DNA of 64,000 nucleotides from Baylisascaris procyonis. Its lineage: Eukaryota; Nematoda; Chromadorea; Rhabditida; Ascarididae. The position numbers and the translations under genes were made by a program. The stretch is from NCBI GenBank assembly GCA_037389465.1, contig JAZARR010000223.1, positions 248,001 to 312,000 of the forward strand, given 5' to 3'. Of the stretch, positions 1 to 36,601 are shown piece by piece (positions within the stretch are counted from its first letter, which is position 1; each line of letters starts with the position of its first letter). The notes beneath the pieces were generated by a model. That model ran no database searches. It was given only the letters and a program-made list of their open reading frames with translations, and had not been told where the DNA came from.

Positions 1-1784
1 TTAGCATTTCGAAGAAAAAAGCGATTTTGTTGATTGATAATAAACTGAAATGGTGGTAATCAATGGGAAGTGTTTATTTAGTTTAATTTTACTTGCCTGG
101 ATTTTAATTTGCAATGCTCAGATCATAAGGAATGCATGCAAATGTAAATGATGAGGCAATATGTTGAATAATGGATGGCTCGATTTATTTGTTTTTTTTT
201 TTCTTTGAATTCTATGTAAATGGAATTGTAATTTTAGTAAGATCCAAATTGATGGGCATGTTGCAAATTTTGGAATACTTGAAAGTTCTGATCTGAGTTC
301 AAGTTCGAGTTCAGGTTCACCCTAAGTTGGGCATTTTGGTGGATAAAATTTACAAAATGCTGTTAAGATTAATGAGATGTTTTATGAGAGTATCGGCATC
401 AATTTTAACTGTTTTATGATTATTATGCTCGAACTTTTGTTTAGAAAATACTCCGGCTTGAATATGTGATGCAATAAGTTTCGAAACGGACCGACCTAGG
501 TTGACAATTTTTATCGTTGAGGTTGAGTGTTTTAATCGTGCAGTTCGAATGTTATTGTGAGGAATGCGGAGCATTTTTTAAAGGGAGTAAGGATAAAAGG
601 TTAAGGATAAGATAGGATAAGTTGGATGGGCGATCAGGGGGAGGGGAGGGGGGACAGAAAAAGAGGGAATTGATGCTTTTCGAAGAAAACGTCGATTCAA
701 AAATCTGCAAATCTCGTGCATTTCTCATCAATCATGTTGGAAATGTTTTGCTATTGCTTGTATTTGTGTACAACGTTAGTAATAGCAATGCAACTTGATG
801 CATTATACACTTTTTTTGATTAACAATTTTCGGCCGATCCATTCGATTGTTGAGCTCTATTCTATTCTAATTTCAGAAATAAATATTTGCATTAAAATAT
901 TATCTTTATAACAAAAAAGTTTAAAACATTGGTTGATTATTCCTGGGACGATTTATCTTTATTTGTGAAATATTTGTTTATCCTTTAAAAAAAGCATAAA
1001 TAAACACAATATTTATGTGAATTATTTGAAAGATTTATCGATATCCATTGTGGTTGGGCGAATATTTCGTAGTAGAGAACTCGCCGTATTGTCGAACTTC
1101 ATTGCAGTTGTGCTTTTAGGGAAGGTGATAGAAAATAGTAAGAAAACACTCCAGCGGGTGAAGACGATATTGTGCATTTGTATTCCACGTAAATTACCAA
1201 GTAGTTTTTTTTAAACATCAATAGGTACTAAAAATATATGGGATAATAGCTTCATATTTTAAACCAAGCAGCTCATAAATGCTTTTTATAAAAAGTTCGT
1301 CTCCTTTTCGCGACTTGATGAATGAAGAAATGCTCCAGAGGAGCTGTTAGGATACCTTTTCTCCTCAACCGGCCCAGCCGATCGGTTTCACGAATTTTCC
1401 AAATAAAATGAAACCATAATATTTTTCTTGTTGGGGCTGAATACATGAGCAATGAATGTGTTATAGTTTATTTTTAGTCACTTTCCAATAGTCTTATAAG
1501 CAAAAATTGGAGATTTTTGGTCTTAAAGCGCTCCCACATATAGGAATTTAATTGAATTTAATATTTTCTTATCTCGTGAATGTCGTGCTCATTTTTTAAT
1601 CTGGCCAAATTCGATATTATTCTAGATGTTCTATATATCTAGTAGAGTTTGCATAGATAGGAATATCGTATTTAATTAAAACCGTGCAGGCATAATCACT
1701 CGATTCTCGTTCGCCGAGTAAATCTATACGATCGTTCTGCCTAAATTCAAACTTGAAAAAGCTCTTTTCTCTCTATTTTTGCAG
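1..1784. other. AT-rich non-coding stretch, no gene recognised
   Basis: I see no convincing exon here. The short open frames lack family resemblance and plausible splice sites. A G-rich tract of the form GGGGGAGGGGAGGGGGGG lies at 637-653. The stretch may be intron of the gene whose final exon starts at 1785, because a strong acceptor (CTCTCTATTTTTGCAG) ends it. Confidence 0.5.
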
Positions 1785-1972
1785 CGAAAATATTCATTGA
1801 TCGCGATACATATGAAGCCGAAATGAATTCGCCACGTCCACGTTCCGATGTGATAGCGATAGGAGAGCGTTACTCGTCGACGGTGGGCGTCGCATCAGTA
1901 CCCGCATTACCAATGCCGGTTACAAATCTCGCAATAACGCTCACCGCACATGTAGCACCTTTCACTATTTAA
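1785..1972 (+). CDS. probable 3'-terminal exon of an unidentified upstream gene (partial)
   Basis: A strong 3' splice site (TTTTTGCAG, ending 1784) opens a frame that runs to TAA at 1970-1972. The exon starts with two bases of a split codon and then gives about 62 residues, KIFIDRDTYEAEMNSPRPRS followed by a tail rich in Ala, Val, Thr and Pro. Composition is more GC-rich than the flanks. AATAAA signals at 2179-2188 and 2236-2241 fit a 3' UTR of about 210-260 bases. I do not recognise the family. It could instead be a short trans-spliced gene starting at ATG 1823 (49 codons), which I think less likely. It cannot be DEPDC5 exon 1 because it ends in a stop. Confidence 0.42.
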
Positions 1973-2178
1973 CACTCAGTTTTATTTTACAATCAGTGAT
2001 TAACGAAAGGGATGGATCTGCGTATATAGTCTATGCATGCAGATATTCGAATTTCGATGACCGATTATTGGTCGTAATTGATGCAAAATTTAGAACTTTA
2101 GTCGATTAATCTATCTACTGATATTATTTATCGATTGGCTATTTAGTTCTTGAAGCAATTCCGAAGCCTTAAAGCTCT

Positions 2179-2241
2179 AATAAATAAAACCTATTTGAAA
2201 ACACTTAAACAACTTTAGAATCTCTAGATTCTTTGAATAAA
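2179..2241 (+). promoter_or_regulatory. candidate poly(A) signals
   Basis: Overlapping AATAAA hexamers at 2179-2184 and 2183-2188 and another at 2236-2241 lie 207-264 bases after the stop at 1972. They support the reading of 1785-1972 as a terminal exon. The rest of 1973-4008 shows no exon I can support. Confidence 0.35.
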
Positions 2242-4007
2242 AACTTTAGCTTGGAAAAAAAACAATATGTGTAGAATGAATTTTTATTTTGCACTGTGAA
2301 GTTTTGCATGAGGCTGCATGGAAATGACTGGTGACTTATGATTGCACATTGCATTACTATGTTGTTATTGAATAAGCTCAACTATAATGCTATATGCGAA
2401 TTTTCATATTTATTTATATTTATTTTTACTGTAATTTCTTTTTTTTTTAGTAATGCAAAAATATATATTTCCATTATCAATTAGGTTTTATTTCTAGCGT
2501 AAAGGTGTGAATAATTTCGTTGAGATATTAGAAAAATTACCGCAGGTATATTTCTTATGTGTAGTTTCCCTATAAAATTTCTAGTTCGCTGCAGCTATCT
2601 GAATTGATAGGTAACGACTTTTTTAGAATCTTTTGTAATATTTACTTCTTAATAATCGGTTTGTACTTGCCCAGTTAGAAACACTATTATACCGCCCATT
2701 TTAGCCATGCTAGATATCATCTATCATTGCTATATCCTGTAGGATGCGAACTTTATTCTTCAGTCATCGTTTAATCTCCATGCCAATCACTTGCTATTCG
2801 TTTTGCTTTCCATTCCATTGTATTAGCGATGCGTAGTAAAAAAAAAGAGTAAATTAGAGGTAATTCAAGGTGATTGTTAAGAATAACCAAAGCAACATAC
2901 GCAAGTATCGTATGTATTCGACGAGATGATTTTAGACCACAAATAACTTTTGGTCATAAGTCGATAGTATTCTTGAATGCACACATAAGCACAACGATGT
3001 GATAGACATTTGTGAAGAAGAGGGTTGCATAATTTGAGAATTGATCATTAGATCATTGAAAAGATCAGTGGCATTTGTGTGGGGATGTTATCAGAGAGCA
3101 GACCATTTAGTTGTTTGTATTGATTGATCGATGACTTGTTGTTCAATGTGGTCGTGGCATTCGTGCGCCATTTATCTCGCCTAAATATATCGTTCATATC
3201 TTCTTTGATTTTTCTTGCATCTTTATATTCTCTAGTACTGCTTTATTTAGTGATAAATTAACTCGAAATCTATCCCCCAAAAATTGATTTCTTCATTTCA
3301 GGTCATTGTTATTTCAAGGGAAAAAAATTTTTAATTTCCTTAAATAATTGTTCTTATGATTTTTCATTTTTTTTGATATAGAAAGGTATAATATTTAATA
3401 GGTTCGATAGAAGCGTTGAATTAGATTTACCTTTGGGTAGGAATTACCTTTGGGAATTAATCGGTTTTGAATAATTTCCCAACACTGAAAACTTAAAAAA
3501 AAAGATAAAACCATTTGAATTCTGTAAAATTTGCGCACTGTGATTTGCTATTTTCTTATGGTTTTGCAACTAAATTACCTTATGGGAAATTTTATTGCCT
3601 GAATATTTGAGTGCAAATTTCTCTCTATTCTAGTTCGACGCATTTCTTCGATCGGTAGATTTGTCATTAGTGAAAACATTTGTAAAATTCATTATCGTTT
3701 TAGTTTCGCTCATCGATTATCATCATTTAATTCGTTCCTATTTGAGTGTATCTATAAATTACTCATTGAGAGTTGTTATTTATTCTCCAAGATTTTGTGA
3801 TATTTTAATTCATTTTCCAATGTATTTGTTTACTGCTTTATATTATGAGAAAAAATTACCGTTGTAATACTTAAGAAATGAAATTTTTTTTAAAATTATT
3901 TATTTGTTTATTTATTTAGCATATGAATAAATTTTTAAATTATTGTATAAAATTAATTCTAAATAATAAATGAAACTTTTGAAAGAGTATCTAATTATTA
4001 TTATTTA

Positions 4008-4032
4008 GGAGAGCAGTGTACCACCGTTGAAA
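4008..4032 (+). promoter_or_regulatory. acceptor and short leader before DEPDC5 (candidate SL trans-splice site)
   Basis: TTATTATTTAG ends at 4008, leaving 24 bases before the ATG at 4033. Nothing upstream looks like a first exon, so a spliced leader is the simplest reading. The 24 bases are open in frame (eight codons), so a coding upstream exon is not excluded. Confidence 0.4.
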
Positions 4033-29447
<25,415 letters not shown>

Positions 29448-30975
29448 TCAAAATTTGTTTATTATTGTTTGTATTATTTTTGTTTTCTTTATTGAATATT
29501 AAATGTAAATTCAAAGAAACTCGCCACTTTTATTCATTGATAAGATTTGTATGCAAATAAACATTCCTCGTATGATGGAGTTGTTGTTCGATCCTGAGAG
29601 GTTTATGTATACCATCCATAAAGGGTTAATTCTCTTATTTTATTATATTCTGTTAGTGCGCAAATATTTCTAATTTTCGCTGTCTCGTGTTTGAAGCTGA
29701 TTGCAAGCGTTTTATAGATGTCAGTTTTAGCCTTCAGTTATGGGATGCCTGTGATTGCAGTTGATGGGAATCTCACTATCCAGTTTTGGAAAGGTATAGG
29801 TAGATGTGGTTAGTCATTTGTGGTATATGCGTTTTTTATTACCGAACGGACACAGGGACTATCATTGCAAAGCAAGAAGGACTCACTGTAATGGGGTAGT
29901 GAAATGGTTATGTGTGGGAAATTCAATTGCAACGGTAACAAAAGCCAGAGAATGATCGGTGGTCATAAATTTCAACTCCATCGTTCTATTGTTCGGGGAC
30001 AGGACTGAGTTAGACAGAGTACTGTCGATGATGCTGTTCTGTTATAGACAAGAGCAAGCGTTTTGGAAGAAATGCTTGTTTGCAAGACTTGAGAGGGATG
30101 ACATTGATATGAGTGGAATAGGTAACAGGGGAAGGGAATCGTTGATTGCAATTGAGGTGCTTTTGCAATATACATATGTGGGGGGGGGAGGAGGGTCGGC
30201 ATTGATGGGTTCACTGTTTCAGTCTTAGGCACCTTTATCACGAAATGGGACGAGGGGAGGGTTGGCAAAAGTGAGATGGCTTAGAAGGGTCAAGATGGAA
30301 TAATAGGTCGATGCAGCATAAGCATCTATCGCCTTTTCCATATCCATGGGGATATCCTACTTCATTTGCTGTGAGGTCCTTATTAAGCAGTACTAAATCC
30401 CAGTTATAGTAAAGTCATTTAATCAGCGTTGAGCAATGATTTCGGATTTTGACTCCCTTACTTTATAGTTGAGAGATAATGCTGATGGGTGAAACGTGGT
30501 TCGGATCATTGAAGAGTGATCTCTGGGTTTACTTTATCTTTTGGGAGTTGCCATATTTGGGGCAGTTTATTGTTATTGGTATGCGTCTTGATTTTGAGAT
30601 AAACAAGAAGAAAAGGAGGAACACTCACTAAAATAGATGGGGGGGGGGGGAGTGAAATGAGCGTAAAGCTAAAAGATTCCTTTAGAATATATGCATACAT
30701 ATCATATTTACAGATGAGCACAGAAAGGCATCTCCACTCATTATTTGAGCTTTTAATTATATAAATATATCTATTTCCATGTTACTGCTCGAATTAAATG
30801 TAGTTGATTGAGGTGAGAGTCATAAGAGAAGTAAGCTGAGGTGAGGCTGAAATTCGGTGATTAGTCGGCCTGAAGTATGAGGAAATTCGCGTCTCGTTTT
30901 TGTTGGCTTATTCGATGATGCGTTTCCTTATTATGTCCGTTTATTGTATTCGTGCTGCAATATTGTCTTTTTTAG
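29448..30975. other. DEPDC5-GPN3 intergenic region
   Basis: About 1.5 kb with no supported gene. AATAAA at 29556-29561 is the likely DEPDC5 poly(A) signal, 109 bases after the stop. Poly-G tracts lie near 30181-30190 and 30639-30651. Confidence 0.55.
29556..29561 (+). promoter_or_regulatory. candidate DEPDC5 poly(A) signal
   Basis: First AATAAA after the DEPDC5 stop, 109 bases downstream. Confidence 0.5.
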
Positions 30976-30984
30976 GACGACACA
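30975..30984 (+). promoter_or_regulatory. acceptor directly before GPN3 ATG (candidate SL site)
   Basis: TCTTTTTTAG ends at 30975, nine bases before the ATG. Such a short leader after a strong acceptor is typical of nematode trans-splicing. Confidence 0.5.
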
Positions 30985-33900
30985 ATGAAATACGCTCAAC
31001 TTGTGATCGGCCCAGCAGGTAGCGGTAAGGTATGTTCTCATGTTACTTCAGTAATATTCTTTTCACGTATACATTCCCGTTTGAAGTAGTCTGGTAAGGT
31101 GGTTTATGGTGCGTAGTGCTGCCTGCGTTACTTCCCCCCGAGCTCAATCCCACCTTGGCCACTTGCGTTAGCCAGTTGTGCCCCAGCCACGTGTTCCTTG
31201 GCCACTTGTACGTTGGTTATTTGCGGAGGCCAGCTGCGACCCAGCCACTTGCGCTTTGGCCGTTTAAACTTTGACGACTTGCATTGCAGTCCATTTTGTG
31301 TTGAATTTTCTCTTTCATATAAAGGCGCGCTATTCCAGTATATTTTAAAATTAAACAAGTGGTTCATGGTTTCCTTAAAAGCTCGTACAATTGAGTGACG
31401 TGTTCTGTTTTTGAACAGTTCTATAATATCTCGTAGTCCCAACGCGAGGGGCAAAACCTGACATTTGGGAGGACTATAAACATGGTCGTAGTGGGTGGCG
31501 TAACTGAGGTGCGTCATGGGATTGAATTATGTTTTATGGCTGAAGGATTGAAAGAGTTGGTTTTCTATCAACTTCCATGTGCCACTGTTATGGGAGCACA
31601 TCCCGAAATTCTTGAGTATGATCTGTGCCGGAGGGTGTTTGTCTGTGCCGAAGGTAGTGTTTGTAATCTAGTTGGGCTAGGCACTCGAATATAAGAGACG
31701 AGAAATAAAAGTCAAACGAAATTGACGGATTTTTAAATGCGTTAGAATAAAATATCCGTCAATATGTTCAGTGAGAAAGAAGCCATAACCTATAGCAGTA
31801 AAAAACAATGTGAAAGAAATGATGGTTGTTGTCCATTATAGGTAACCATAACCCTTTATTACTATGCTGCAAAAATTGTCGGCGGTAAATTGCCAAGGGA
31901 AAAAATCCATTTATGCATAGAACTCATCATCGATTCTTTTCACATGTACTGGAAAATATGATCGCGTTTCAATCTTTGCTGATGTTCTACCTCTTTGACA
32001 GTGTTCCCAATCTCTTCTATTGAAAGAACCTGCTGAGTATGGAATAAGTTCCCAAATCTTTCGGGTAAAATTTCAATGAGGACTTGAAGGAAATGAACGA
32101 GGAAAGAAGGAAATAGAGGAGCGCTTCCTCCCCCTATCTTCCTAAAGCTCTTCACGCGTAGCAGTCAGCAGTGTTCCGTTCCTTCATCCCGCCCCACCCC
32201 CCCCCCCCTTTCTGCTCCTTTCTTAACGCTTTCTCAGTTGAAACGCTGCTATCGAAGGACAACTAGAAATGCGTTTGCATCTTCGGGTTTGGTTGAGATT
32301 TTTTTGACAACGATTCAACACTTATGTAAATATACAAGTGAAGTTTATCGACTGGTCTTGTTGATTCAATCAAGGTTACAGAGATCAAGGCAATTAGTGT
32401 ACCTGAAAGGAAGGAGAAATTATTTGTGTAGTTTGTAGTTTTATCCGAAGGGAAAAAATTGTTCGTTTATACAGCTTATTAGAATTAAATGAAAAAATAA
32501 TTGAATGTAGAAATGTTTTCAGTCGACATATTGTTCGGTTATTCAACAGCATTGTCAAAATATTCAACGTACAGTACACGTTGTGAATTTGGATCCAGCC
32601 GCCGAAACGTTCAAATATGAGACCACTGTTGGTATGTTTTTTGCCTTTACACTGTTTTTTATTGCAATGTTATGCAATGTTCTATTTTTGTGTTGCAATA
32701 TAATGCAATGTTCTATGCAGATTTAAGGTATTCCATTTTATTACTATAGGCGAGCAGGTGTTATTTTCGTAAATAAGGTTTAGAGAGATCGGTAGCAGCC
32801 AAGTTTTATAGCTGATAAGGCAAGACTAGCGTTCTTTCTTTCAACACTTCGAGTGTTATATTCTTGATTTACCTAACTAATATTACATTTTCCTGGTTGC
32901 ATTACATTCGTTAATTGTTTTGCATTATATGCTTTTTTCCCAAAAAAAAGAAAGTGTTTCATAATGACGATTTAATAAAAGAATTTCAGACGTACGTGAA
33001 TTGATAAGCGTAGATGACGTACAAGAAGATGTTGAACTAGTGCTTGGTCCAAATGGAGCACTAGTATTCTGTATGGAATATTTGGTACAAAATCTGGATT
33101 GGCTCCATGAGCAGCTAGATGAAGGCGAAGACGACTACTTCATCTTTGATTGTCCAGGTTATCATTTTGTATATTTTTTTATTTTTCATGTTATTTTTTA
33201 CCTAGCTATTTGATTATATTTACGCGGCTGAAATCATTCAATCATATTCACACAACTAATTTTATAAATTTTACCATTTTTTGCAGTTTCCTTTTATATG
33301 GTTGCAATAAAGTGATTTAACGAAACTAGTATAGGCGCTATATTTTTGTGTGCATTTGTTTAAGAGCACTGTGTTTGTATGCACCGAATATCCAGATCTG
33401 CTATATTCTTGCCGAATATTCATTTTCTACAGCAGTCGTGGGATCATAGAGTCACTTCGGAAATTCGTTTTTTAACGTTTTCCACTTACCTGGTGTATTT
33501 AATTTTTTAACTGTTGCTTTACACGTATTTAAAAGAATCTTAGGGATATAATCGCCTTCTAGGCGATAAAATTAGTGTGTGTTTGTATTGTAATCTAAAT
33601 AATATTAAGGTCAAATCGAGTTGTACAGCCATCTGCCGATAATGCGTCATATTGTTGACGCATTGAAACAATGGGATTTCAACGTTTGCGCGACGTTTCT
33701 ACTCGATACGCATTTTGTTTTGGATGCAGATAAATTTTTTGGTGGTGCACTTACTTCACTTTCGACAATGACAACACTTGAGGTTTCATCGTTTTATTAT
33801 CGTTTTGCATGTCATCTACTCTTGTTGAGTGGGAGTTAAAAGGTCATATTTCGCAACTCGAAGTCGAGCTAAATGTCACACTTCACAGCTCAAGCATTTT

Positions 33901-35860
33901 TCGTTTGCTTAAGGTGAAGTGAACAGTTGTAATAATATCTCTAGGGCTATTAGTGCAAATCATTGAGAACTTATTTTAAACTGCTTATGTTCAAAATTTT
34001 TTCACATATATCCATCGTGGGATTGCACTTCGGTAATAGAAAAGGCGGTTGATTTGGCGTAGGCTATTCTTTTCTGTTAGGGAGAATTATCGCTATAGTT
34101 TATTATAAATTTTAAAAAAAATTGAATGTGCGAAAGAAATTAAAAGTAAACAGTATGAAAGTTTTTCTTTTTTTTTTAGATTCCATCGGTGAATGTTTTA
34201 TCGAAGGTGGATTTGCTGTCGGAGCGTAACAAAGCGTTACTGGAGTCGTTCCTCGAGGCCGATACACGCTCGATTTTGCAAGGTGAAGAAGTTACCCCAT
34301 GGAATCAGAAATGTCGAAAACTCGGCGAAGCGATCGCCACAGTTCTCGACGATTATAGTCTTGTTAGTTTTATTTTCAATCTTACTTTATGGTGATGAAG
34401 GGAAGGAGCTGTTGTTGTAAAATTGGACCGGCTGATCCCCACGGTATTGAACCCTTCTAAATGTTTATAAGTTAACCAACGATTTATTTTCCTAAGGTTT
34501 AGGTGGTATTGTGCTGTTCTTGGTATTCAGGGTACAATTCCAGTGTTTCCATTGAGAGTTGTGTAATAACCAGAAATGAACGTCGACGCGCGAACGATAG
34601 GTGACATATGCTGCAGTTGATTATGATTCTCGTGTTAGAGAATCCGTGAAGAGCATTTCGAAGTTTATTGCCTATACTCAACAATGAGTAGTCCATTAGA
34701 GTCCGTGATGCTGAACGTCAAGTTCACGCGAACCCAACACTGCTAGCTATGGCCAGATGTGGTCAGATGTTTGTGGATTGAATAATACTAATGCTTCTAG
34801 TGGTCGAACATTTATCTGAAGATCTTCGTGACGAATTCTGGGAGGTACTTGTTTGCAGCGGTTATCACTGTTTATTGTGAATTGGAGTGTATTGTTGATT
34901 CAGTGATATACTTTGCAGCAATAAGAGTTTTGACAGAAGACTAGCTCCACTTTGGAGCTGCTCCTCTGTTAGCTCCTTATAGCTGAAAGAGTTCTCTGAG
35001 AGCTGTTAGTAATTTTTATTTTCAGTATTCGCAAATACTTTAATAATTGCTTAATATTGAAAGCATGCTCTATAAGTAAGGAAAGAGCCTATGCGATGAA
35101 ACCCACTGAAATTTTTAGCTTACTAGGCTATCCTCTTAGTTTATTTTCTTACTGAGAGGTTAGTTTTGTCAATGGATAATAGGCATCGTTTCCGACTATC
35201 ATATTTGATATAAAATATTTTTCAAGAGTCACTATTTAATTAAATCAACAAATTTTATAGGTAAAATTTATGCCACTAAATATCGAAGATGAGGAATCGA
35301 TAGAAAATTTATTACTGGTAATCGATAATACAATTCAATATGGAGAGGATCTTGAGGTATTTTTTATTTTTTTCTTTTTTTATTAAGTGAGTTTGATAAA
35401 TGATATGATCGGCGAAGGGGGATGGTGGAATTGCTTGGCGAAGGCTATTTCCAAGAAATTGAATTATTTGCCTTATTTTTATATTTTTAGAATGTTGGAA
35501 AGAAATAGTATCCATTCTTTAGTTTTGCAAATGATTCTCTGAATTTTGTTCAATTTCGATATATTTTATTGCTAACTAACAAAGTTGTTTAAACATTCTT
35601 TCTAGTGATCGATGTTGCCCATTGCCAAAATGATTCATTTCTATTTAATTAATATAAATTTTAGAATTGATTGAAAATGCCGAAATATTTTCTATTTTTG
35701 TAATTTTGGTTAAATATTACATGAATTAAAGTGATTTTTATCGATTGTATAATGTGCAGCAATTATTGTTATCTCTATTTTCACAAATAAATTCAATTTT
35801 TTGCAGGTAAAAGATCGCTATCCTGAAGAGATGGACGATGTGGGTCCATATATACCGTGA
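30985..35860 (+). CDS. GPN3: GPN-loop GTPase 3 (7 exons, 275 aa)
   Basis: GPN3 is a cytosolic GTPase that pairs with GPN1 and is needed for assembly and nuclear import of RNA polymerase II. Exons: 30985-31029, 32523-32631, 32990-33157, 33610-33782, 34180-34362, 35261-35356, 35807-35860; all phases join (828 nt). The N-terminus [15 protein letters not shown] continues with ST, giving the P-loop GPAGSGKST split exactly by intron 1. Further signatures are VVNLDPAAE (switch region), [13 protein letters not shown] with the family's Gly-Pro-Asn loop, [19 protein letters not shown] (guanine-specificity position), DDYSLVKFMPL and [10 protein letters not shown]. Length is close to human GPN3 (284), but the C-terminus stops early, after DDVGPYIP. 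The ATG is fixed by the family N-terminus and the acceptor nine bases upstream. Introns 1 and 5 are the longest; intron 1 carries a poly-C run near 32195-32210. Confidence 0.96.
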
Positions 35861-36601
35861 GAAGATTGCCGATCGAAAAATGGTTGTTGATACATTTTGT
35901 GATTTAGTGGCTGAATCCTTGGTGAACGATAGCCATAAAATGTTAGATTGTTTATGTTTATATTTGGGTTATTTATTTAAACGTGTGAAGGTATTATTTT
36001 ACTCAAAAAAAATTTTATTTCTGCAAATTTTTGTCTATATTAATGAAGTATTTTTTTATTTTTCACTAAAAAATTGCAGAATTTTTCCGGTAATGCTCTA
36101 TGCTATCGAGGTTTATGTTCCCCTTAATTGAAAATCTTGGCTGTGCGCAATTGTGAATTATGCGATGTTTAAATGTTCATATATCTATGTATACCTCTCT
36201 GTTGTTGAGTATGTATAATTTTTTTCCAGATATATCATTGTCATTGAGATTATATATCAGCAGGTCATTTCCTTCTCATTGCCCGATGTATCTTTGCTTT
36301 AAGAAAAGAGGATTGTAAATGTTATTCATGTGCTTGAGCTTGACACCGAACGTTAGGTCACAAGTTCAGGTCCTCATTTTGGATGTTGTTTTTTACTCAT
36401 CAATGAGCCTTCACTTTATCGCATTTGTTTGAATGCAGTTATTTATCGTTGCTGTTATAACTTTGAACAGAAATAAACCTGAAATTCTATCTCTTATATG
36501 TGGTATAATGAATCAGGTTTCATTTGTCTTCCTATTGTTGGTTCTATTTGGTATTATTTGTTTATTTATTTTTATTTATTGATTAAAAAATTTTTTTATA
36601 A
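35861..36601. other. GPN3 3' flank
   Basis: An AATAAA at 36472-36477 could be the GPN3 poly(A) signal, though it is over 600 bases from the stop. An open frame at 35862-36000 with coding-like composition (ADRKMVVDTFCDLVAESLVN region) starts two bases after the GPN3 stop and ends at a possible donor (AAG/GTATTA near 35991). I cannot assign it to a family. Confidence 0.35.

Noticed and set aside
31128..31517. 129-codon minus-strand frame in GPN3 intron 1
   Set aside because: It overlies an imperfect GC-rich repeat (GGCCACTTG-like) and has no family resemblance.
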